Source: Cheilinus undulatus
Taxonomy: Eukaryota; Chordata; Actinopteri; Labriformes; Labridae
Direction: 5' to 3'
NCBI RefSeq assembly: GCF_018320785.1
Contig: NC_054886.1
Span: forward strand, 1,615,177 to 1,679,176
DNA length: 64,000 nt
Positions 33,952 to 48,900 of this stretch are shown piece by piece. Made by a program: the position numbers and the translations under genes. Numbering within the stretch: the stretch's first letter is position 1; each line of letters begins with the position of its first letter. The notes beneath the pieces are model-generated. The model saw nothing but the letters and a program-made list of their open reading frames with translations. It was not told the DNA's origin and did not search any database.

Positions 33952-36900
33952 ATGACTGCTGAGACTCTTAACTTCGGCCCAGAATGGTAACTGATCTGAC
34001 ATCTTTTCATTTTTTAAACTGCTTTTAAAAAATAAAGTAACATTCAAACATATTGCATACATTTATAAATACATATGGAGAAGTATCACTGTGAAAACCT
34101 CTCATTCTTATTGAGACTATTTGCCTGTATTAAGGAATGGACATAACAGCAGACTTAAGTTCAGTAATGACAAGCAAAATGGTCTTTGTTGGGTTACATG
34201 TATTTTCTATGTAAAATGTGTGTTCATCTGCCCTTTTGAGATTTTCAAAAACACTGTAGTGATAGTAGGAGTGGGAGAAAAAATCCATAAAGCATAGTGT
34301 TGCGATATTTTGTCTGGTGATATATCGTATCGTCTCATCCACCAAGTATCCATTCTTTCAAACCAATTGCTAATATGAACTTGTCTATGATAACGGAAAA
34401 ATCAATGCAATGTTTGTCCAGTGAGGTCAGCAGAGGTGAGGTTAAAGAGCAGGAGAAAGTTTGTAAAACAAACATGGCAGCGCCAGGGGAAGGACGTTAG
34501 GAATGCAAGCATGGCACGGATGAGATGGGCATGACACATGAGGTTTGCCAGAAGTACTACGTGAATATGAAATACTGCTAAATCAGCTAAACCAGAGGTG
34601 TCAAACTCGAGGCCCAGGGACCAAATCCGGCCTGTGAGATCTTATCATATTCTTCTTAAACTGGCCCAAAAATATGAGGCCTGCAGATTTCCTCCAGTAT
34701 AAAAATGTAAACGTAACCTTGATGATATCAGATATCCTTAAGTCATAAAAATGTTTAAAAAAATGAATGAGTAAAATAATTTGGAAAAAAGAAATGTGGG
34801 AAAAGAAATTCATTTGTGTTTTCATTTCATATTTTCAATTTTGCATTGCAAAAATATGACTTCAATTGATTATGGGCTTTTATCTCATATTTTGACCAAT
34901 TTCAATTTATTATTTTGACTTTTTGTCCCATATGTTAACCTTTTCAACTTATAATTTTGGCTTTCTCAATTTATAGTTTTGACTCATATCTCATATGTTG
35001 ACCGTTTCAATTTATTATTTTAACCTTTATCAGATATTTTAACCTTTTAGGTGCACCATTTAAATATAAAGTTATATTTCTGCCGTAAAAAAACATGGCT
35101 GTGACTTTCTTTTTCATATATTTGCATTTTAAAAACATTATTTTAACATCTAATTTTGTGTTCTGACCTTTTGGACTAATAAGTTTGACTATCCATTTCA
35201 GATTTTATACCTTTTTAACTTATAATTTTGACTATTTAAATCTCAAAATCATTTGTCATCAGTGCTATTGCAATTTGATATGGGATAATTCCTTTACTTT
35301 CTTTTCTAAACAAGGGTTAACAATTCTTTAAGTGTCAATTCCGATGATTTTGACTCGTAATGCAAATTGGATATGAATTATTGCATTGGAGGGTTTTTGC
35401 TATTCTTAGAAAAAAGTAAAAAAATGAAGAAGGTAGGATTTTTTGTGGACTATTCTGATGATTGCATGATATGTCATGCGTAAAATCTGTGCTGCAGAAA
35501 CGTTTAAAACTGCCATTTTGACACAAATTTCAGGTCAAAGAAATATTGTATCTTTCTCGATTTGAAAATGGCAGCAGGCCATATGGCAATTTAATCTAAT
35601 TTGGGATTAATTGCCCAGCCCTAGTCCAGACCGTAGAAGAGACTGTAATTTGTCCTGGTCCCTAAAAGTTTTTCTTTATGTCCTGACCTTTAACATTGCA
35701 CTCTGTCTGCAATGTAATTTAAAACAGTTTTGATGATTAAAATTTAAACTGTTCAACTAACCTTACTAATAAAGTTATCATAGGAGTAATGGATTGATTG
35801 TTTCTTTGGAAGGACAGGCAGTAAAACATCTCTTTGCTTTTGTCCTGCAGTGAATGTGACAGAAATGTGTAGTGGTAAACCTCTTTTGCTCTTGCTCTGC
35901 AGTGTGTTTGTGTTGCGATTAATTGGGGGCGTAGCCTCCAGTTTGGTAGCGCTCCATCTCTAACAGCCTGTGTCTACCGTGTGCATTCTTGGTGTTGTGC
36001 CAGGCTCCTCTCTATGCACATCTACTGCTGGCTTTTTCTCTTACTGGCCCTTTAAATCCACTTTTAACCTTTAAATGTAGAATATTAGTGCCTGTTTCTT
36101 GTGATCACCACAATCTGTTTACAAGCTTTAACGCCTTACACAAATTTAGTTAAACCAGCTGAGGTTTTGGCAGTAAAGCTGGAAAGTATATTAGTCATTG
36201 TGGTGGAATTCTGCATCACATTTAGATTTGCTCAGCAGATATCAGGGCAGCTTTTCAGTCACACAAAACATGAATTTCTCATGTCAATTTTGCCTCATTG
36301 TGGAGGAAAGATCTTGTTTTTTTTAGCTTTTTCAGGATGGGAAAACAATCTTTGGTATGGTTAATGCAAGAGAAGTAGAAACAAATTTGCCGGAGCACTT
36401 CTTCGCAGTTCACCCAGTTATTATGCCTCATGAGTAACTCTAATGTGCATTTTTCTCTCTTTGACGGGCCACACGTTACTTCCTTGCCTTTAATGGTGCT
36501 TTCTTTTTACCTCCTCAACCCATCACCTACCTCTACACCTCTTTTGAGCTGCATATGGTTTTGATGTGCTGCTTCAATCCATTGACTCACTTTGTAGAGG
36601 CTTGTGAATGGAGCTATTGTTGAAAAGAAGGCCTTGGAATCTGGCCTGCTGGTAATAGCTTTTAAAAATGAAATCTTGAGATTGGAAAGCTAATATATCG
36701 TCTCTGTTGAGCCAAGGGTAGTGAGGGAGACCTATGTAGAAGGGTTCATCTATCACACCACAGCAAGCAAATTCCTTTTTTCTATTGCAAGATGGATAGA
36801 TGATATTTCTTACTGAGATTGAGAGGAACTCTAATACAGTCACAAGACTTTTCATTTGGATGTTTTAAGGTGATATGGACCAAAAATCATATCTTAATAT

Positions 36901-39900
36901 TTTGTAGCTTAATGGCGATATGCAGTGCACATCCCTAGTAATGGGGAGCTGAGCAGGTTGCTTTTCTTAATGGCGTTATTTTATTAATATAAGCAGCATT
37001 TAAAGTCTCTACCCTGGTCTTCTATCATGTCATATCAAATAGGGCTGGACAATTAATTGAAAATTAGATTAAATGACAATATTGCCTGCTGCAATTTTTA
37101 AAATGCAGAAGGTGCAATATTTCTTTTACTTGAAATGTGTCAAAATACCAGGTTAATAAATCAATCTTTTGCAGCGGCAGAGATTTTATTCACATTATGC
37201 AAACATTCAAATGTCAATTTTTTATAATGGTTTACAAAAATCCTCCTTTTTGTGTTTTATGTATGTGTTTCTTGATCAAAATGTTAATGCCCTTAAAACT
37301 AGAACTGCCATGGATGTCTATATACCTAAAACAGCCAACGGGTCAAATTTACCTGTCATTAAAGTGCATTGATTTTCATACATAGCACTGATCAATGCCT
37401 GTTAGTTGACCACTGACATTGAACAGCTGATTAACCACGGATAGCGAACTAGATCAATGTTGGGAGATGATCCGTCACATAGAAAATAGTCATTGGACTG
37501 ATTGCTAACCCTGAAACTTCCTCATCGCTGGATTATTTTTATTAAAAGCACTGAGATTACCTTTTGACATTTATCAATGGTTAATGTCTTTTTCCCTGTT
37601 GTATCCATGTTGAAGGTTTATCTATCGAATTAAGGCTTTCTTATGGGGTAAATTTGACCTTCATGGTGGTTTCAGATATAAATGTCCATTAACAAAATTT
37701 GGGTTTAGGCAAAGATTTTTTTAATGACACCAGGTGCTATTTAGCAAACTTTAGGAAAAGTGAAAGACTGACAATCTTTAAAACTGTGCACACCTCAAGT
37801 AAAATACAATTTAAGAACAGCCTTGGGTAAATTTTACCCATTGGCAGTTCTAGTGCTAGACAAAGCAAATGACATCACATTTGCAATACGAGCAAAAATA
37901 GTTAGCTCATTCTGTCACAAACTGATGAAGCCTAGCGTGACTTCATGGAAGTCATACCCCAGCTGGCAGCCTGGATTACCTCCCCCACCCCAGTCGCCTC
38001 CTTTATAGCTTAAAGCTTATTGCACCCTCATATTTGGATTCATGCTACTATGGATTAATTGCTTCAGAAATAATTTGATTGTTTTCACCCATGGTCTTAT
38101 TTATGGAATAATTCATTGCTTGAATTTGTCAGAAAATACATAAGATTAAACCAAGAATAATTGCATATTAAATTACAATCACAATATTTGGAGAAAAAAA
38201 ATCGCAATTAGATTATTTTTGTAAATCTTTCAGCCTTAATATCAAACCATTAACCCAATTTTCACTTGATAAATATTAACTCTTATAACCAGTGTAGTCT
38301 GCTGTACGAATGCTAGATAGGTCAGACTCTATCCACTCAAGTGCTGCTGTTCATATCCAACACTGAGATGTCTTTTCTTGAAAAATATCTTTGTTAAAGA
38401 AATGTTTTTAATTCTTTGTATTTTCTCATACAGGCTCCGTGCACTGTCCAGTGGGGGGAGTGTGACGTCCCCCCCTCCTTCCCCTGCCATGCCAAAGTAC
38501 AAGCTGGCCGAGTATCGCTACGGCCGAGAGGAGATGTTAGCACTTTATATCAAAGACAACAAGGTTAGTTAGTCTCTGCGTGAATGACAGCACCAGAATC
38601 TTTGAGAAAGTCACTTTGAACTCTTAATAAAAGATAGTTTTGTCCGGCTAAGAGTCTGATTTGTTGTTTTAGGTCCCAGAGGACATGCAGGATAAGGAGT
38701 TTGCTGCTATTCTGCAAGATGAGCCCATGCAGCCACTGGCACTGGTGCCTCTCACTGAGGAGGAGCAGGTCGGCCATAAACACGCCCTCACAAGCATACT
38801 GATACCCACAAACATCACATCTGTTTCAACTGGTCGTGTGACATCTGATCATGATACAACCTTAGTTCCAAAGCGGGCTGTTCTGTTGTTTGACAAATGT
38901 GGCTGTGAGCTCACATTCCTCACATTCCTCCCTTTTGCTTTTTTTCTGTTCCCTCTGCAGAGGAACTTCTCCATGTCTGTGAACAGTGTGGCGGTGCTGA
39001 GGCTCATGGGAAAAGGGGTTGGCGGGGCTGCCCCAGCTGGAGTGGTCCGAGGACGAGGGGCCACACGTGGTGGCCGAGGTAAAACTGAAAGCAAAAAGCA
39101 CAGAGTAAATGAAAATTTACAGCTGCAAATAAAAAAAAAAGAGCATAGCTGCAGCCTGAGTCAACTCATTATAAATCCACTTGAGTTAACATGAGTCCCA
39201 ACAGCAACATATTTGCTGCCCAAAATACTTGGCTGAAATTACAATGGACCTCTCCCAGGGAAAGTTAAAGAGTTTATTCAAGAGTGGAGTGTTTATTTCC
39301 CTTTTTTGTACCACCTGAATGTTGCACACTTCCCTTTGGCACATCAAAACAGCCCTCCTTTCATCCTGCCACACCTGCCTAAAGACCACAAGGCTTATGA
39401 ACTCACCTTGTTCACGTGCAGCACTCCATACTTATGAACGGCCAGTGTAAACACGAGCCATCCGGTTCAGGACAGCTAAGGAAGTACCGCTGAAGAATGA
39501 CATTGGTTTTATTCCTTATTTGTGTGCATTTGTTTAGTGTGGTCTTTAGAAGGCCCACGGCACATTTTATGAAGTTTTGTTAAAGTGTTTGGGGACTACA
39601 AAAACCAAAAACAATTAAGGACACATTCCAGTGCACATGTGTTAAAAAAACATCTGCACTTGCTTATCACCAGCTTTTGAAAGTGCTATTTGTATTTATT
39701 TTTTAAACATTTATTGTACAATGAGCTCCGTCTTTTCTCTGTGCAAATCTTCAGGACGTGGTCGTGGTGAAGGGGGTTTCTACCAAAGAAGTATTGAAGA
39801 TGCAGAGGTGGGTTTTGGCCGCAGTGTGCGAGAGATCCACCGCAGCCAGAGCTGGGATGACCGGTAAGCACACAATACCTGAGTGATACAAAGAAATCCT

Positions 39901-42900
39901 GACTCTTTATGTAAGCTGCTTCAGTTATAATGATGTCAATTGTCTGATCATAGAATAATGCTGGCCTGGAGCTAAAATAATTTGTTGTGTTTTTTTTTTG
40001 TCTTCACTTTACGTGCCCTGAAGTTCTGGCTGGACACTTGTCCTTGGGATAAAACCAGCCAAAGCTTTTAGCTCTCTTGTCCTCTTGTCTTTGGCTGATA
40101 CGAGTTTTTCTCCTACTCCTCAGGGGTGAGCGTCGCTTTGAAAAGCCGCTGCGTCGAGAGGTGGGACGTCCTGGCTTTGAAGAGTCTGGAGGCTCCTCCG
40201 GTCCTCTGAGGAAGGAGTACGCGAGGGCTGACAGTGATAACTGGCGCACCCTGCGAGAGGAACAGGAGGAAGAGGAGGCTGAGCCGGGTAGCAACTGGAG
40301 ACTTACTGGACCTCGCAGGGATGGTGAGATAAATCCAAACATTTATCTGTTTATCTGAGTACTGCCTTAAACCTTTACTTGTGTTCAAAATAAAAAAGAG
40401 GATTCTTTAGTGATTTTAGCTGGTTTTAAATGTGATGAGCAGACAACACAGCACAGGAAGGAAGGCTGCTTTAGTCCAGTATTTAAACATGATTACATTA
40501 GTGCTGTCAGGAGCTTTTTAGTTTATTTTTGTACATTACTCTGTTCAGGCAAGCATGTATTCAGATTAAATGTTCATACAGTGGAAATTCAAGTCTATTA
40601 GTTCAAGACTGATATCAAAACTTACAGCAACATTGAGCTCCGTATCCATTTATGTGAAAGCAGTAAACATTTTACTTCATTTTAGATGGAAACCACACAT
40701 CACAATGTTTTTTTGTAACTACAATTGACTGAATGCTTTGTATGTGTGAAAAAATGACAATAAATTTAAGATATTAGTTTGATAAACCAACACAATTATT
40801 AGGGTTGTTCTGATTCTGATCCTGCTTAAAATGCTGGTATTAGTATCGGCAAGTACACAAGTTTATGCACCAATCTGAAACCATTTGGTTCAGCTTTATT
40901 TTTTGCTTCGTTTAGCTATGCTAAACGATGTGTGCATGAGCTACCGCTTTTAGAGCAGCGAAGAAGAAGCAAAGGACCCACTGCAGCAGCAAAGAATGGT
41001 TTATCAAAAGTTGCATAACTTTTGAACCATAAAATGTTACCTTTTACTTGTTTTTCCTCTTGAAGCTAGCCATTGTGCCTTCCTATTGAGGCCTTTGAAT
41101 CCCTTGCAGCAGCATTTTCAATGAGCCTGGAACTCGGGTGACTTCTGGGGACTTCAATGATTAAATCCACACCAGCAAACCTGATACTGAACGTCTTTTA
41201 TCCATTTTAATCCGATTACGATCATTTATTACTGCTAGCTCCAATGCTAACCACCATATTGTTTACCCTGTGGAGGGGGGGGGGGGGGTCTGTCAGCCAG
41301 TTGCAGGCTGTTCCATCCTCTCGTATGCTGCCTGAATAGAGAATAAAGGAGAGAAAGATAAACAGGGCCTGTGCTGCAGCCTCCTGTGTTATTGTCATTT
41401 TAATATTTAGTAGTAAAACTCAATAATCAGCAGAAAAACAACTTTAGGCTCACAGAGATGCAGTAAGTTATGATTCTATTTGTTGAGCCTTGTTCTGAGT
41501 TAAACATAGGTCTAAAATAATTTACTGGTCTGTACAGTCAGTCCAGAAAATTCACACTGGTATCAAACTTGGTACTAACATTTTGGTATCAGGATCGTAC
41601 TAGGAAGAAAAATGTGGTATCAGAACATCCCTAACTGTTATACTAGATTATTTCATTTTGTAGTGACAGTCTCAAAATGCCTCTGATTTAAAAACCCTAA
41701 AAAACCTTATTCCTAAAACATATATGCTTCAGCCCCTTGGTTTACACTGATTCATGCCAGGGGTAGGCCACAAACAGTCCACACCTTTTAATGACAGGAG
41801 AAAATGAGCAGAACTACCATCATCATAACACCCTGGTTAAAAATGATTCTCATGGTGAGATTGAGCTGTAGTGGTGACTTTGGGCAACTGCTGCTTCAAC
41901 AGGAGAGAAAATGTGCAGAGTAGGCGGTAACTCATCTTGAAGCTCTTAACAGAAGACACAGTGACATCTAGTGGCAGGGAAGAAATCCACACATTACACA
42001 AGAGCTGATTTAAGTTTGAAATAGAGCTTCCCCTTAAAGCCCCTGGGTTCTGAAAACTTGGATTAACTCCTCTAAAAGTCAGCAGATATGTTACTTTTAA
42101 AGCCACAGCCACGTTTTTTGCTGAATTCTCACTGGTCTTATTTGACTTCTTCTATCAGATGGTGGTCCTCGCTCAGCAGGCTGGCGGGACCATGGTGGTC
42201 CAGGCGAGAGTCGCAGGAGGAAGTTTGATTTCGACTTCCGGGACTCTGAGGGTCATGGCGGTGGACGCCGTCGTGCAGGCAGCGAGGGGCTGGAGGATGA
42301 CAGGGACGGCCTGCCCGAGTGGTGTACAGATGAGGAGGATGGGGAGATGCCTGGCACGTTTGACTCTTCTGGAGCTTTCATGCCCATGAAGGTGTGTCTC
42401 TAAAGTCTTTGAATGAAAGATCTTTAAAGCTGATTGATAATTAATTTAATTTTTACCCTATTTAAATCATTTTAAGCATTTTTTACACTGCTTCATTTGC
42501 TTTTTCTCATCTTCCTCTTCCAGAAGGGTGGCAAGGAGACAATCCTGGAGGAGGAGTTGGAGTTTAAGGGGATAGAAGAGGTGGAGGAGGAGGAGAGCCT
42601 TGGTGACACTGGGAGGAACAGTGCAGAGGGAGATAAAGAGAAGGGTGGGAAAGACTCGATCTGTATTTTCTGTCTTTTTAAATCATTTTAAAATGTTATC
42701 TCATTTTCTTATTTGTGATTTTTGTTACATATTTAGTACTGTATCCTTTGACTAAACATTGATTCCCTTCCATTCCTCCCTGTAATCAGAGAGTAAAGAT
42801 GCTGGCTCTGCTGTAGGTGATGGAGAGACAAAGCCAGCATCACCCTCCTCCTCTCCTCCAGTCCACTGTGCCCCTCAGTTCCTGGAAACCCGGCCCACTA

Positions 42901-45900
42901 ACACCGGCCCATCGGTGGATAACCTCCAGCTGAACAACAGCCATGCTGTCAAGGCCAACAGCACACCTGGTGAAGGTATCTGTTGATATTTCTGTATCGG
43001 TAATCATAGATTTTTCGAGGTAAATTTTGGGGTCTTTAAGGCTTTATAATGTGGGAAAGCTCAAGAAAAACTGTCAGGACTAGGACTTGAACATGTGACC
43101 TCTGCCACAAGGACTGTAGCCTCTGTACATGAGGTACCCGCTCTACCAGCTGAGCTAAATCTGTGCCTCCTATTTTTGTTTTTTTATTTTTTTTGTGGTC
43201 TACACAGTTGCAAATGCAAATTAAATTACAATACAAATTAATCTGTGTTCAGTCCATCCTGGTGCAGTATAGTGAATGTATTGGCTCTTAAACTATATTA
43301 AACTTAGTTCTATAGAAGTAAACTCATGCACTTGTTTTGTATTTTCTGTATAGATCTGAGAACAACCCTTTCTGAACTAAAGCCATTTTGAAAAGCAGCT
43401 GGTTTGTAAGAAAGAATTTAATTTCTGACTAAAATATTCAGTACCTGTCACATGCATACGTTTGCTTTACAGTTAAAGCCTTGCAGGAATGCCCTCATTA
43501 GTCAGCTTATCTGCATTTTTAAGGTTTTCAATACAAAACCGCCACATTGAGAAATGGAACATACTGAATTAACTTCTGAAAGTAAATACTTTATTGAATG
43601 CATTCTGCATCTTTTGCTTTTTAAAAACCGATTTGCAAAGAAATGAGCCAAAGCTTGTGACATTATGATTTTCATATTGGCTGATTTGTTACAAACTGAA
43701 GTTTAGGTTTGCATTGTTAAGTGTTTAAGTCCTTCTTTGAGGACTGAAACCAAAAAAAAAGAACAACGTGATTGTTGTGAAGAGTTACTAAATACAAAGC
43801 ATATCTGGTTTCTTTCTTGAGTTGCAGAAAAGTCTCTGCTTAGCTGTGTTATTTTAAAAGCCTTCGGCCTCCTGTGCACAGTCGCCCTCTCAATGTCAGC
43901 ACAGTAGATCTGTGGGACCCAATTCAGCCATGTTGATATTTTGGTTTGATACACAATATGTTCAGCCTCAGTCATTTAATATCTTGTGTACTGACCCTGC
44001 TGTGCCTGCTGTATCTAACACTGATCTGTTGGATTTCTCTCTGACATCCAAATCCCATAAACACATTTACTGAAGGTAAATCATGTTGTTTGACTGTTTT
44101 TTTGTCCGTTTGTTGTTTTTCTTTTAGATGTGGCTCCAGTAGGGGGCTCCAAGCCGCAGCTGAGCCCAAGCACTGCCACTTCTTCCAGTCTCCCTCCCCC
44201 ACCCCCTTCCTCTGCAGCCCCTCATCTCCCTCCAGCTGGAGGAGACGCAGAGGACGATGAGGGCATGAAGCACCTGCAGCAGGTAGGAAAACAGGGGCCA
44301 TGTTCCAGACAACTGTCTCAAAATTGCAGTATATTTAAGGCAGCAAAGTATAAAAGTCAAGTTTAAATGATAAGGTTTAAAGGGAAATTTGTTAATTTAT
44401 AGTGCAGACATATCATAAGAAAGGAAAAACCAACATTAAGTAGTTAAATAACAAAGTAAAAACAGGAAGGACTGCACTATAAAGGTGCAACTTTACAACT
44501 TTTAACCTATTTTTCCTACTTTTCCTGCCAATTTTTTGTCCCGTTGTGCAACTTCTATTACCATTTACTACCCATTTTTACTGCTCTCTTGCCCCTCTCC
44601 ACCACATTATCTGGCCATTTTTGCAACAGTTCTGCAAGTCTGACAGTTTTTAAAAAATATATACACTAATAATGGCTGACAAGTGAATTTCTGTAAAAAC
44701 AAATCAAATGTTAAGTCGTTCTAAAACTATTTCAGTATTAGTTGTTTTTGGGGTAGATTTAACAGCTGCAGACATTTAAAACCTAAAGATACTCTTAAAA
44801 CCAGAACATCTTTCCCTCCTTTTCTGAATTTAATGATCTTCTGGGGCTGGACAGGAACCTTTGGGGGGCCTGAGATGGCCCTTGGGCCACCAGTTGATGA
44901 TCAGTGCCTTGAGATATCAATCTAGTCTTAAAGTTGATTTTAAAACATACAAATAAGAGAATAGATTCTCTGTCCAACACTGGCCCAAGCCTGTTAAAAG
45001 GGTCAGGCTGGACTCCCTGTTCCTATCGCCGACCCGGGCCAGGCATCAGGGACATCTTTGTTTAGCAGAACTACATCAAACATCAGATTTGGGGGATTTA
45101 TCCATTTTTCTTATAACTTCAGAAAAATGTCAAGACAGGTGGGTCTTGTTTCTTGAATTAAGAAACAGATTTTTTTATTTTGCTATTCTATCACTTTTTT
45201 ATGTTAAAAGTTAAATAGTGCAGTGAGGGAGAGCACTGGGGAAAGAAAAATAAGCAACTACTTGATTGATAATTTATTCTTTTACAGCTCCATTAACCAA
45301 GACTGAAACCGTCTGTTAATAGACCGCTCCAAAAAGCTCATTGTTTTAGTTTAAAGTGATGTCTGCAATCCACTCCTCATCCTCACTGCTCTTTCTACTA
45401 TAAACAATATATAGGCTACATCTGCAATACATGTTTCCTTGTACTCTTAAATGCTCTCATCTGTCAGATTTCTGTCATTAAAACGACTCTGAAGGGAAGT
45501 TTAAAACTTGAAATATAACAGCCAACTTATTTTAAAAATATCAGGTCTAAGTAGGGCACATACACAAGAAAATCATAGAATACAAAGCCACGAAAACAAG
45601 AAGAGAGATGAAAGGGAATTAAAATAATTAACCTAGCGATAAATATGCTTAACAAGAGCAAGAGGTGTGAATAATTAGACCTCTTTATGAATAATTAGGC
45701 AGAATAAAATGCACTTAATAGAATAAAATCCAAAAATAGACTAATGATATTAATTAGATAATAGTATCAATTAGAGAGCCGAGGCCTCACTTGTGTATTT
45801 GAACGTCACGGTTGGGCCGGATTGATGGACCTTAGCTCTTTTTGTATCTGTGTTTGTGTGCAGGAGGCAGAGAAGATGGTGGCCTCGCTTCAGGACACTT

Positions 45901-48900
45901 CATTGGAGGAGGAATGCTTCACCCAGGCTCTGCAGCAGCAGCAGGAGAGCAGGAACACTGCAGCAGCTCTGCCGCTATCACATGAGGCTGCCATGAAGTG
46001 GTTCTACAAGGACCCACAGGGAGAGATCCAGGGTAAACTTACAGACACAAAAGTGTTGCTCTTTTATTTGTGAACATTTCCTGAACTAGATTGATCTCTT
46101 TATCCTTCCTGTGACCAGGTCCCTTCACCACTGTGGAGATGTGCGAGTGGTTCCAGGCAGGCTACTTCACCATGACCCTGCTGGTGAAGCGGGGTTGCGA
46201 CGAGGGCTTCCAACCCCTGGGGGACGTCATCAAGATGTGGGGCCGCGTGCCCTTCGCCCCAGGGCCCTCTCCGCCGCCCCTGCTGGTGAGACAGCCACCA
46301 CCAACGCAGCGCCCGCAGCCCACCCGGGGGCCCGCCGGGACTGTGAGTCAGAGCTCAGCCAACGTAGAGGATGGGGAAGGGAGGATGCAGAGGAGAGGGA
46401 AGATTGATAGACAGGTTACGGTAAAAAGACCAACGATTAATTCTAATCCAGTTTAACAACAGGCACTCAGTTAAAAGTTTCTTAAATGACCCCACCTCAT
46501 TTGAAACACAGAAGTCTATGTTGTCATTTTAACTGTTTTACAGATATTAAAGTGATGATGTTAAAGAATAAACAGTGCTACAACTTCTAGTGAAAGTTGC
46601 TGGCATTATTTAAGCTTCATGTTAGTGGAGCAGAAGCAAATCATTATAGAAGCATGTTAATTTCAACAAAATGTAAGGAAAATGCATGCAAATCCCATAT
46701 GCTTGTGACACTGTGCATTCTTTTATTGCAAAATATGAGCGATTCCCTGTTTAAGTCTGCATGAAATACATAGTTATAAATGCTGCAAAAGCAAGTGTTT
46801 TAGATTTAGTACACAATGTTTAAGAGCTATTTTGATATCTGCAGCTTGAGGTTGCAGTGCATTAAGTGGTGAATGCTCTAAACTTTTCAGGGAAACCTGG
46901 ACCAGGAGCGCCTGAAAAAGCAACAGGAGCTGGCAGCAGCAGCTCTTTATCAGCAGCTCCAACAGCAGCAGCTATTCCAGCTCATTAACAGGTCAGTCTA
47001 TGCATGTTTACTGTGAGTTTATTCTTACATTTATGTCCTGACATCAGAGTCTGATTGCCATGTCGGGCTTTGCTTTGTGTGGTCCAGGTGCAGTGAGCCG
47101 GGTATGATGCCTTCGATTAACAGATCGATGTCAGTGCCAGATACAGGGTCCATGTGGGACATGCATACCTCAGCTTCACAGCCGTCAGGTAATGAAAGTG
47201 GTTGTGCTTGCAGGAATGCCATTTAAATACTGTACCTAATAATACCAAAATAAAAAACAATATTTTTTATTTCTAACAGGCGGTGAAGCCAGTCTTTGGG
47301 ACATAACAATGAATCCTTCTACTCAGGGTCCAACTCTCGAACAGCTTCAAAAGGTGTGTTTGCGAAGTATATATTTTAATAATTGGTGACTAAAGTGTTT
47401 TTGTACAATATCCTGTCTGCTTCACAAGGGTCCTTTTTACATCTCAACGTCTGGCTCTTTTGTGCTGATTTGTGGCTCTTTTTTGTCTTAATTTGAAATA
47501 TCATTCCCCAGAAAACCTTAAAAAGGAAAATTTTACCTCAGAAATTCTCCATTACACGTCACCTTAATCAGTTTGTTTCCCAGACTTACACAGTAGGCTG
47601 TAATTGTCAACCTTTACTTTTTGTCTGTTTATTTGCATTGCCTTTATTTGCAATTTTTTGGTACTTTAATTCAATTATTTACTGCGTAAATACTTGCGTT
47701 GAGCACATTTTTGCCACTTCTTTTGGATACTTTTATCCTGCTCTTTGCAATTTGTGCCTCCTTTTTTCCCCACTTTTCACCCATTTAAGCTGCCTTTTGC
47801 AATTAAATGCCACTTATTTCCCATTTTGCCACTCTTTGATGCTTTATGCACATTTTCCCACCTTTTTTTTCTTTTTTGCCCAGTCACTTTTAATTTTTTG
47901 CCACTTTTATCCTTCTTTTTGCAATTTTCTTGCCCCATTTGCCTATTTTTACCACTCCTCATCCATTTAAGCTGCCTTTTGCAGTTAAATGCCACTTAAT
48001 CCCCATTTTCCCACATTTTTTTTCTGATTTTTACCCATTTTAGTCATTTTTTGCCACTTTTGGACCGTTTCTGCCACCTGTAACTATTTATTTGCCACTT
48101 CTCACCCATTTTGCCACTTTCTGCCCTTTTTTGCCACTTTTTAGCCAGTGTTTGTCCCTGTTTGCTTATTTTTGCCACTTCTCACCCAATTTGCCTTTTT
48201 TTCTGATTTTTGCCCTTTTTCCCTACCTTTTTTTCTGATTTTTGCCACTTTTAGCCCATTTTTGCCAGCTTTAACTTATTTTAATAGCCATTTTTCACCA
48301 CTTAGATTGTGGCTCTTGCAAACGTATTTTTCCAGTTTGGCTCTTGGTTGAACAACGTTGAGTAACACTGCCCTAGACGACCTGTACTGTGCCCAAGCAC
48401 TTTTGACCCTCAATGTCAAGTTTCTTTGACTGGTCTGAGTGCTCCGTACTGTACTGAAGCACCGTTTGACCCTGGCATGTAAGAGATGGGCTTTAGTACA
48501 GTAGGGTTAATTGTGCATGAGCACAGGCAAAGTGCAAGTACATAACATTAGTTGCAGTCCTGCTCTCTATGTTGATCTTCATTGTGCCGACTCTAAAATG
48601 GCCCTCCTTGTAAACTAAACTCATTTCTGTGCTGTACCCATAAGAGTTAATCTGGCTCAGTCCTGGTTGGACCTGCAGCGATGTGTGTGCAGACCACGGA
48701 GGAGGCACAGTCATGCTTTGACATGGAAACTGAGCCTAGTGATCTTGATGCCTGTTTGGACCTTTAACTGTTATTGACTGTTGGTTTTCATTTAGCTCCA
48801 GCAGGAGAGACGAGACGCTGAACTCAGGGCAAAGCGGGAGGAGGAGGAGCAGCGTAAGAGGAGGGAGGAGAAGAGGAGGCAACAGGAGGAGCAGAAGAGG

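Noticed and set aside
40004-40388. Minus-strand frames over the gigyf1 exon at 40124-40323
   Set aside because: They are shadows of the plus-strand coding exon.
43073-43170. tRNA gene on the minus strand
   Set aside because: Box A and box B are present, but acceptor pairing is not; it is better explained as a SINE head.
46133-46456. Alternative gigyf1 frame running past the GYF exon
   Set aside because: It continues past a good donor (CTGCTG|GTGAGA), and the family sequence resumes exactly at the next acceptor (GGA AAC CTG GAC).
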